From: JBEAOO01 sp041164825 | GTDB lineage: Bacteria > Pseudomonadota > Gammaproteobacteria > Burkholderiales > Burkholderiaceae_C | Assembly (NCBI GenBank): GCA_041164825.1 | Contig: JBEAOO010000250.1 | Span: 1 to 5,924, forward strand | Direction: 5' to 3' | DNA: 5,924 nucleotides | In this document: piece by piece, positions 1-4,870 of the stretch | Layout of the letters: the number at the start of each line of letters is the position of its first letter | How positions within the stretch are numbered: position 1 is the stretch's first letter | Notes under the pieces: model-generated | Database searches by the model: none | What the model was told of the DNA's origin: nothing | The model's input: the letters and a program-made list of their open reading frames with translations, nothing else | Made by a program: the position numbers and the translations under genes

Positions 1-34
1 ACAAGCTCTCGGTGAAGGTGTCAGCGCCGCGCAT
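1..34 (-). CDS. Probable IS transposase, N-terminal fragment (cut by window edge)
   Basis: Reading leftward from an ATG at 34-32, eleven codons give MRGADTFTESL before the window ends. From memory, this is the style of opening found in DDE transposases annotated as IS5 or IS1182 family in Burkholderiales, which continue with a short LF..LDDFVP..HPLR segment that cannot be seen here. A weak purine stretch (TGAGA) lies just upstream of the ATG. The surrounding DNA is lower in GC than the rest of the window, which fits a mobile element. No catalytic residue is visible, so the family is a recognition by N-terminus only. The alternative is a chance ATG at the window edge. Confidence 0.55.
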   Translation of the reverse strand, partial: MRGADTFTESL

Positions 35-117
35 GAGTCTCAGTGAAATCGTCTCGTCACATTGTCCCAGCAGCGGGCTCGTTGTTCGTCGTGAGGGGGC
101 GGTAATTCAGCAGCCTG
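1..117 (-). mobile_element. Putative insertion-sequence end (IS5/IS1182-like), partial
   Basis: The region holds the transposase start at base 34 and about 83 bases of leader up to a CTAG at 118-121. Read inward on the minus strand from 117, the end begins CAGGCTGCTGAATTACC, which would be the terminal inverted repeat. CTAG fits the YTAR target duplicated by some IS5-group elements (family knowledge). G+C in bases 1-120 is 70 of 120, against 46 of 60 in a sample at 1201-1260. The other end and second target copy are outside the window, so the outer boundary is uncertain by about ten bases and the repeat is unproven. Confidence 0.45.
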
Positions 118-137
118 CTAGCGCCGAAATATCCAGT

Positions 138-2504
138 TTACTGCACCCCACTCGCCGCCTTGCCGCCCGACACCATTTGCTCAAACCAATCCTTCACCGG
201 CGCCAGCACTTTTTCCACCACGCCTTGCGGCAGGCCGATGCTTTCGACGTCGTTGCCTTCGGCGTATTCGCTGTAGACCCAGTCGCCATTGCGCTGCACC
301 ACGCTGCCGTCGATGGGCGGCAGCGGGTCGGGCTGGATGGGCACGCCTTTGAGGGCGGTGCGCATGTGGCCGATCCAGATGGGCAGCGCCAGGCCGCCGC
401 CGGACTCGCGGGCGCCCAGGCTGCGTGGGGTGTCGTAGCCCATCCAGGCCACGCCCACCACGCCGGGCTGGAAGCCGGCGAACCAGGCGTCGACGGCGTC
501 GTTGGTGGTGCCGGTCTTGCCGTAGAGGTCGCTGCGCTGCAGCTCTTTTTGGGCGCGGGCGGCGGTACCGCTGCGGGTCACTTCTTGCAGCAGGCTGTTG
601 GTGATGAACACATTGCGCGCGGGCACGGCGCGTTTGGCTTCGTCGAACGCGGCCGGCGCGGGCGCCTCGAACACCAACTGGCCTTGCGCGTCGGTGATGC
701 GCTCGATGATGACCGGATCAATGCGCCAGCCGCCGTTGGCGAGCACGGCATACGCTTGCGCCAGTTGCATCGGCGTGGTGCTGCCGGCGCCCAGGGCGAG
801 GCTGAGGTTCTCGGGCTGCTTGGCGGTCTCGAAGCCGAAGCGGCCGGTCCAGGCCAGCGCCTGCTGCACGCCGACGGTTTGCAGCACGCGGATGCTGACC
901 AGGTTTTTCGATCGGGCCAGGCCCTGGCGCAAGGTGATGGGGCCGGCGTATTGGCCGTCGGCGTTTTGCGGGTCCCAGTTGGTGGGCTGGCCGGGGGTGT
1001 CGCTCTCGAGCGGCGCGTCGTTCACCAAGGTGGCGGGCATCACGCCGTGCTCGAGCGCCGCCGAATACAAAAACGGCTTGAAGCTGGAGCCGGGCTGGCG
1101 CCAGGCCTGGGTGACGTGGTTGAACTGGCGGTGGGTGAAATCAAACCCGCCCACCAGCGCGCGCACGCGGCCAGTGCCCGGGTCGAGGGCGACATAGGCG
1201 GCCTCGGCCTGGGGCCACTGGGCGAGGGTCCAGCTCGCGGCCGCCTTTTTGCTGGCGGGCACGGTTTGCAGGCGGATGATGGCGCCGCGGCGCAGTGCCA
1301 ACTCGGGCTTGGCTTTGGCCGAGAGCGCGGCCTGGCCCCAGCGCAGGCCGTCGCCGCTGAGGGTCACGGTGTCGCCGCTGGCGAGTTGGGCGGTGAGCTG
1401 GCTGGGGCTGGCGGTCAGCACGATGGCCAGGCGCAGCGCGTCGTCGTCCTTCAGGTCTTTCAGCGCTTGGGTGATGGCGGGCTCGGCGGCGGTGTCGTCG
1501 TCGGGCAGGGCCTCGAAGCCCTCCGGGCCGCGCCAAGCCTGGCGGCGGTCGTGCTCGATGACGCTGCGGCGCAGGGCCTCCCAAGCGGCTTGCTGCTCGG
1601 GCGCGCGCAGCGAGGTGGTCACCTTGTAACCCTGGGTGTAGGCCTGCTCGCCGTAGCGGTCAAACACCACTTGGCGCGCCATCTCGGCCACGTGCTCGGC
1701 GTGCACCTCGACCTGGCGCGGCGAGCGGATTTGCAGCGGCTCGGCCTTGGCCGTGGCGGCCTCGGTGGCGCTGATTTGGCCCACGGCCACCATGCGCTGC
1801 AGCACCACGGCTTGCCGTTGGCGGGCGCGATCCATGTTGCTGATGGGGTTGGCGTAGAGCGGGTTTTGAGGCAAGCCGGCGAGCATGGCGGTCTCGGCCA
1901 CCGAGAGTTCGGGCAGCGTTTTGCCGAAGTAGGTTTGCGCCGCGGCCGCAAAGCCGTAGCTGCGCTGGCCGAGGTAGATCTGGTTCATGTAGAGCTCCAG
2001 GATCTGGTCCTTGCTCAGCTGGCTCTCCAGCTTCAGCGCCAGCAGCGCTTCTTTGAACTTGCGGCTCAGCGTGCGCTCGTTGCTCAAAAAGAAGGTGCGC
2101 GCCACCTGCTGGGTGATGGTGGATGCGCCCTGGCGCATGCCGCCGGTGAGGTTGGACAGCACGGCGCGCGCCAGGCCGCGCACATCGATGCCGCCGTGTT
2201 CGCGAAAGCGCGCGTCTTCCACCGCCAGCACGGCCTCTTGCATCGCCTTCGGCATCTGCGCGATGGGCACAAACTGCCGCCGCTCGGCACCAAACTGGGC
2301 GATCGGCACGCCGTCTTGCGTGAACACTTGCAGCGGCTGGCGGGGTTTGTAGTCGAGCACCTCGTCGAGCGCGGGCAGCTGCGGGCTGATGTAGAAGCCC
2401 GCCCCCACCACGGCCAGCACCGCCAGCAGCACGACGATCACCAGGCTGGTGAGGATGAAGCCACGCGGGGCGCGGGCAAGGGCGGCGGTGCGAACTGGGG
2501 TCAT
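138..2504 (-). CDS. mrcA: Penicillin-binding protein 1A, bifunctional peptidoglycan synthase
   Basis: This 788-residue class A penicillin-binding protein polymerises lipid II into glycan strands and cross-links the stem peptides in the periplasm, anchored in the inner membrane. Residues 1-15 are a short basic cytoplasmic tail and about 16-39 a membrane helix. The GT51 glycosyltransferase spans about 60-235: EDARFREHGG (95-105 region, catalytic Glu96), GASTITQQ (126-133), RKFKEALLALKLE with Glu152, and the KDQILELYMNQIYLGQ block (165-180). Residues about 290-430 match the OB-like domain of PBP1A. The transpeptidase has SSFK (473-476, nucleophile Ser473), SKN (532-534) and KTGT (663-666). All catalytic motifs are intact. 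Length is a little below the E. coli protein of about 850. The ATG at 2504 is chosen because it gives the usual short tail before the membrane helix; the frame stays open upstream to 3194 across the MarR gene, but that extension is not protein-like. A weak GAG lies 8 bases before the ATG. The symbol ponA is also used. Confidence 0.95.
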   Translation of the reverse strand: MTPVRTAALARAPRGFILTSLVIVVLLAVLAVVGAGFYISPQLPALDEVLDYKPRQPLQVFTQDGVPIAQFGAERRQFVPIAQMPKAMQEAVLAVEDARFREHGGIDVRGLARAVLSNLTGGMRQGASTITQQVARTFFLSNERTLSRKFKEALLALKLESQLSKDQILELYMNQIYLGQRSYGFAAAAQTYFGKTLPELSVAETAMLAGLPQNPLYANPISNMDRARQRQAVVLQRMVAVGQISATEAATAKAEPLQIRSPRQVEVHAEHVAEMARQVVFDRYGEQAYTQGYKVTTSLRAPEQQAAWEALRRSVIEHDRRQAWRGPEGFEALPDDDTAAEPAITQALKDLKDDDALRLAIVLTASPSQLTAQLASGDTVTLSGDGLRWGQAALSAKAKPELALRRGAIIRLQTVPASKKAAASWTLAQWPQAEAAYVALDPGTGRVRALVGGFDFTHRQFNHVTQAWRQPGSSFKPFLYSAALEHGVMPATLVNDAPLESDTPGQPTNWDPQNADGQYAGPITLRQGLARSKNLVSIRVLQTVGVQQALAWTGRFGFETAKQPENLSLALGAGSTTPMQLAQAYAVLANGGWRIDPVIIERITDAQGQLVFEAPAPAAFDEAKRAVPARNVFITNSLLQEVTRSGTAARAQKELQRSDLYGKTGTTNDAVDAWFAGFQPGVVGVAWMGYDTPRSLGARESGGGLALPIWIGHMRTALKGVPIQPDPLPPIDGSVVQRNGDWVYSEYAEGNDVESIGLPQGVVEKVLAPVKDWFEQMVSGGKAASGVQ

Positions 2505-2685
2505 GGAAAGTGCTCGGGGCGCGTGGCCCGCAGAGTGAGGCCGCCACTGTACGCGGGGGCGCGGTGGGCGGCGAAAGGCCTGTTTGGAGGCAGGGGCGCA
2601 CTCGGCAGTTCCACCATCTGGGAGCGGCGACATGTGTCCAGGTGTTCGGCGGTGGGCCTGGCGTTTTGATGCGGGTCCACACGAC

Positions 2686-2714
2686 TTGGGCGCTTCACAT
2701 TGGAATGTTAGATT
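2686..2714 (+). promoter_or_regulatory. Candidate sigma-70-type promoter of the marR-efflux operon
   Basis: TTGGGC at 2686-2691 (3 of 6 to TTGACA) and TAGATT at 2709-2714 (4 of 6 to TATAAT) are 17 bases apart. The -10 lies in the only AT-rich stretch of the intergenic region. Transcription would begin near 2720-2722, that is, at the GTG start codon itself, making a leaderless message. The -35 match is poor, as is common in repressor-controlled promoters of GC-rich genomes. This is inferred from spacing and composition only. Confidence 0.35.
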
Positions 2715-2720
2715 ACCTAA
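2697..2720. promoter_or_regulatory. Candidate MarR operator: two abutting palindromes
   Basis: ACATTGGAATGT (2697-2708) has perfect 5-base arms around GG. TTAGATTACCTAA (2708-2720) pairs five of its six arm positions around a central base. They share one base, and the second covers the candidate -10 and ends directly at the start codon. MarR-family dimers bind AT-rich imperfect palindromes of roughly this size beside their own promoters (family knowledge). Binding here would block RNA polymerase and so give autoregulation (inference). Which of the two repeats is the operator cannot be told from the sequence. Confidence 0.45.
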
Positions 2721-3233
2721 GTGAATGCCCCCCACCCCCTCGCCCCGCCAGCTGCTGCAGACGCAGCCGCCTTGAGCGCAGTGGCCGAGCGGGTGCTGGC
2801 CGTGGTGCCCCTGGTGATGCGCGAGATCCGCAGCGAGATGCGGCGCGACACGCCCGACGACCTCACCGTGCCCTCGTTTCGCATGTTGATTTACGTGCGC
2901 AAAAGCCCGGGTTGCAGCGTGAGTGCGGTGGCCGCGCACCTGGGCGTGACGCTGCCGACCGCCTCGGTGGCCGTGGACAAGCTGCTGGCGTTGGGCTACC
3001 TGAGCGTGGACGACGCGCAGGTGCCGGCCAGCGCCAAGCTGCGCCGCCGCGCCTTGCGCTTGTCGCCGCGCGGTGCGCAGACGGTGGCGCGCGCCATGCG
3101 ATCCACCACCCAGGCCTTTGCCCAGCGCCTGCATGGCGTGGAGGCCGAAGCCTTGCCCGCGCTGCTGGATGCGTTGGCGACGCTGGAACTCCACCTGTGC
3201 GCGCCTGATCCGACGCCTGCGGGCCGCGGCTGA
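2721..3233 (+). CDS. MarR-family winged-helix transcriptional regulator
   Basis: This 170-residue cytoplasmic DNA-binding protein probably represses the efflux genes behind it until a small-molecule ligand is bound. Residues 19-45 form the first dimerisation helix (AERVLAVVPLVMREIR and following), 50-62 the next helix, 66-91 the helix-turn-helix (CSVSAVAAHLGVTLPTAS, then VDKLLALGYL), and about 92-116 the wing, with RRRALRLSPRGAQ matching the usual wing strand and start of the following helix. The C-terminal helices (about 117-157) complete the dimer interface. The start is GTG: an in-frame TAA occupies the three bases before it, so no longer form is possible, and the next ATG (2817) would cut the first helix. 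No Shine-Dalgarno sequence is present. The fusion-protein gene follows 53 bases later on the same strand. The ligand and exact subfamily cannot be told. Confidence 0.9.
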   Translation: MNAPHPLAPPAAADAAALSAVAERVLAVVPLVMREIRSEMRRDTPDDLTVPSFRMLIYVRKSPGCSVSAVAAHLGVTLPTASVAVDKLLALGYLSVDDAQVPASAKLRRRALRLSPRGAQTVARAMRSTTQAFAQRLHGVEAEALPALLDALATLELHLCAPDPTPAGRG

Positions 3234-3242
3234 ACGGCCGCG
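3225..3242 (+). other. Hairpin across the marR stop codon
   Basis: CGCGGC (3225-3230) pairs perfectly with GCCGCG (3237-3242) around a six-base loop that holds the TGA stop. No U-run follows directly, so this is not a standard intrinsic terminator. It could reduce readthrough into the pump genes or protect the message end, or simply be a by-product of high GC content. Confidence 0.3.
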
Positions 3243-3286
3243 AACCCCGAATTTCGTTTCTCCTACAAAAACCGACGGCAGCAGCC

Positions 3287-4870
3287 ATGAACAAGAAGAC
3301 CCTCGTTTGGACGACCCTGGCCGCTGTGGGCCTGGCCGGTGGCGCCTACTACTGGCAGAAGAAGCCGGTGGCCGTGGCGGCCGAAGGCAGTGCCGCCCCC
3401 GCCGCGTCGGGCGCCAGCGGCCCGGGTGGCCGCGCTGCCACGCCGCAGACCGTGACCCTGGTGGCCGCGGTGCAGCGCGATGTGCCGGTGACGCTGGAAG
3501 CGGCCGGCACGGTGGTGGCGCTCAACAGCGTGGAGATTCGGCCGCAGTTGTCGTCCACCGTGCGCGAGGTGCCGCTCAAAGAAGGCCAGATGGTCAAGCG
3601 CGGCGAAGTGCTGTTCAGCTTTGACGACCGCGCCGACCGCGCCAACGTCGACAAGCTGCGCGCCCAGGTGCAGCGCGACCGCGCCACGTTGGCCGACCTG
3701 AACCGCCAGTTCAAGCGCGCCCGCGAATTGCGCGAGCAGAACTTCATCTCACAAAGCGCGGTGGACACGCTGCAAACCCAGGTGGATGCGCAAGACGCCG
3801 CCCTGCGCGCCAGCGATGCGGCACTGAAGGCCGGCGAGGTGTCACTGAGCTACGCGGTGTTGCGCGCGCCCATGAACGGCCGTGCCGGCGCGGTGACGGT
3901 GATGCCGGGCAGCCTGGTGCAGCCCTCGGGCGCCGCGCTGGTGACGATTGCGCAGATGGACCCGATCGGCGTGAGCTTCAATGTGCCCGAGGCGCAATTG
4001 GCCGGGCTGCTGCGCGGCGCGGGATTGAGCAAGGGTGCGGCGGGGGCGGCAGGTGCGGCGTCGGGCGCAGCATCCGGTCCCGCGTCGGGCACCGCAGGTC
4101 GGGCCGACACGGACAAGGCGGACCACAAGCCGGCTGAACCGCGCGACGGCGCAGCGCGTGCTGCCGCGCCCGGCGCCTCCGGTGCCGGCAAAGCAGGTGG
4201 CGGTGGCCGCGAGGGCGCGCTGATCACCGTGACCCTGCCCAGCGACCGTCCTGCGCGCAGCGGCGGCGGATCGGGAGGAGGCTCAGGCGGTGGCAGCGGT
4301 GGTGCGGGCATGGCCTCGGGTGCCACGCCGGCCGCCAGTGGCGTGGCCATGGCCGCCAGCGGCGTGACTGCCAACAACGCAGCCACCAACGCTGCGAACA
4401 ACGCCGGCCCGCCAGGCATCACCGGCCGCGTGAGCTTCATCGACAACGGCGTCGACCCGACCACCGGCACCATCCGCGTCAAGGGCAGCCTGCCCAACGC
4501 GGGCAATGCGCTCTGGCCAGGCCAGTACGTGACCGTGAAACTGACGCTGCGCACCCTCCCCAACGCCATCGTGATTCCGCAAGCCGCGCTGATCATCCGC
4601 GGCAACGAGCGCAGTGTGTATGTGGCCGGGCCCGACAACACCGCCGTGCAGCGCGTGGTGCAGATGCGCCAGTCGCTGGGCGAGATGGTGGCCGTGGAAG
4701 GCCTGGCGCCCGGCGAGAAGGTGGTGGTGGAAGGCAAACAAAACCTGCGGCCAGGCACGCCGTTGCGTGAAGCCGCGGCGCGTGGCGGCAAGGGGGCATC
4801 GGGTGCAGACGGCGCTGCTGCCGCTGCGTCGGGTGCAGCCTCCGGCGCCGCCAGCGAGGCCGCACGATGA
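3287..4870 (+). CDS. RND efflux periplasmic membrane-fusion (adaptor) protein with large low-complexity insertions
   Basis: This 527-residue HlyD/AcrA-type adaptor links an RND pump to an outer-membrane channel. Residues 5-23 are a membrane anchor or uncleaved signal; no lipobox cysteine is present. The barrel begins at about 54. Lipoyl half-motifs lie at 79-112 (VEIRPQLSSTVREVPLKEGQ) and 187-213 (LSYAVLRAPMNGRAG) and enclose an alpha-hairpin, about 113-185. The hairpin tip has R144, L148 and S155 in the R-x3-L-x6-S spacing that AcrA and MacA use to dock with TolC. The barrel resumes at 216-242, 311-320 and 378-425 (GRVSFIDNGVDPTTGTIRVKG), followed by the membrane-proximal domain (426-495). 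It is about 110-150 residues longer than usual; the excess lies in Gly/Ala/Ser-rich stretches at 243-310 and 322-376 and a tail at 495-527. The ATG has no clear Shine-Dalgarno sequence, and no in-frame ATG or GTG lies close upstream. The stop overlaps the next gene's start. Confidence 0.95.
   Translation: MNKKTLVWTTLAAVGLAGGAYYWQKKPVAVAAEGSAAPAASGASGPGGRAATPQTVTLVAAVQRDVPVTLEAAGTVVALNSVEIRPQLSSTVREVPLKEGQMVKRGEVLFSFDDRADRANVDKLRAQVQRDRATLADLNRQFKRARELREQNFISQSAVDTLQTQVDAQDAALRASDAALKAGEVSLSYAVLRAPMNGRAGAVTVMPGSLVQPSGAALVTIAQMDPIGVSFNVPEAQLAGLLRGAGLSKGAAGAAGAASGAASGPASGTAGRADTDKADHKPAEPRDGAARAAAPGASGAGKAGGGGREGALITVTLPSDRPARSGGGSGGGSGGGSGGAGMASGATPAASGVAMAASGVTANNAATNAANNAGPPGITGRVSFIDNGVDPTTGTIRVKGSLPNAGNALWPGQYVTVKLTLRTLPNAIVIPQAALIIRGNERSVYVAGPDNTAVQRVVQMRQSLGEMVAVEGLAPGEKVVVEGKQNLRPGTPLREAAARGGKGASGADGAAAAASGAASGAASEAAR
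4013..4216 (+). other. First low-complexity insertion within the adaptor beta-barrel
   Basis: Codons 243-310 encode a Gly/Ala/Ser-rich segment with a charged middle (RADTDKADHKPAEPRD, 272-287). It separates barrel strand PEAQLAGLLR (234-243) from ALITVTLP (311-318), which are normally joined by a short turn in this family. The reading frame is kept and the flanking strands are intact, so it is an expanded loop, not a fusion to a domain I recognise. Confidence 0.75.
4250..4414 (+). other. Second low-complexity insertion with a GGGS-type linker
   Basis: Codons 322-376 lie between ITVTLPSDR and ITGRVSFIDN, neighbouring barrel strands. The first part (325-339) is serine every fourth residue with three glycines between, at Ser325, 329, 333 and 337. 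An ASG-rich and then Asn/Ala-rich stretch follows. The four serine codons are AGC, TCG, TCA and AGC and the glycine codons vary as well, so this is not a fresh DNA slippage repeat. Confidence 0.8.
4856..4859 (+). promoter_or_regulatory. Ribosome binding site of the RND transporter gene
   Basis: GAGG sits 7 bases before the ATG at 4867, inside the end of the adaptor gene. It supports that ATG, and with the ATGA overlap it suggests translational coupling of adaptor and pump. Confidence 0.6.

Larger units (their letters stand above)
2505..2720. other. Divergent intergenic region between mrcA and the marR-type gene
   Basis: These 216 bases separate two divergently transcribed genes and should hold both promoters. 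The right end carries two adjacent inverted repeats and a plausible plus-strand promoter, listed separately. For the minus-strand wall-synthase gene only a poor -10-like TACAGT (2551-2546) is visible, with no convincing -35, so its promoter is not assigned. A small inverted repeat, CCAGG at 2638-2642 and CCTGG at 2657-2661, is weak. The frames that stay open through the region lack recognisable protein character. I see no RNA gene. Confidence 0.6.

Noticed and set aside
2546..2551. TACAGT on the minus strand as the -10 of the mrcA promoter
   Set aside because: Only four of six bases match and no acceptable -35 is found at 16-18 bases, so it was not listed as a promoter.
12..2669. Long plus-strand open frame of 885 codons opposite the penicillin-binding protein gene
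   Set aside because: It is rich in His, Gly, Ala and Gln as expected from antisense reading of GC-rich codons, has no recognisable domain, and lies over a gene with all catalytic motifs intact.
2505..3194. N-terminal extension of the penicillin-binding protein frame up to 3194
   Set aside because: The extra 230 residues are antisense to the MarR gene and low-complexity, and a standard start with a short basic tail and membrane helix exists at 2504.
2510..3208. Plus-strand frame of 232 codons overlapping the MarR gene in another phase
   Set aside because: It is Arg/Gly/Ala-rich with no protein-family character; the MarR frame explains the same bases.
3234..3286. Separate promoter or terminator between the MarR and adaptor genes
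   Set aside because: TACAAA at 3264-3269 has no -35 at the right distance, and the hairpin at the marR stop has no U-run; the genes are more simply one operon.
4259..4303. DNA-level tandem repeat or CRISPR-like array in the glycine-rich segment
   Set aside because: The period is 12 bases but the units differ at many synonymous positions and there are no spacers; it is a protein-level pattern.
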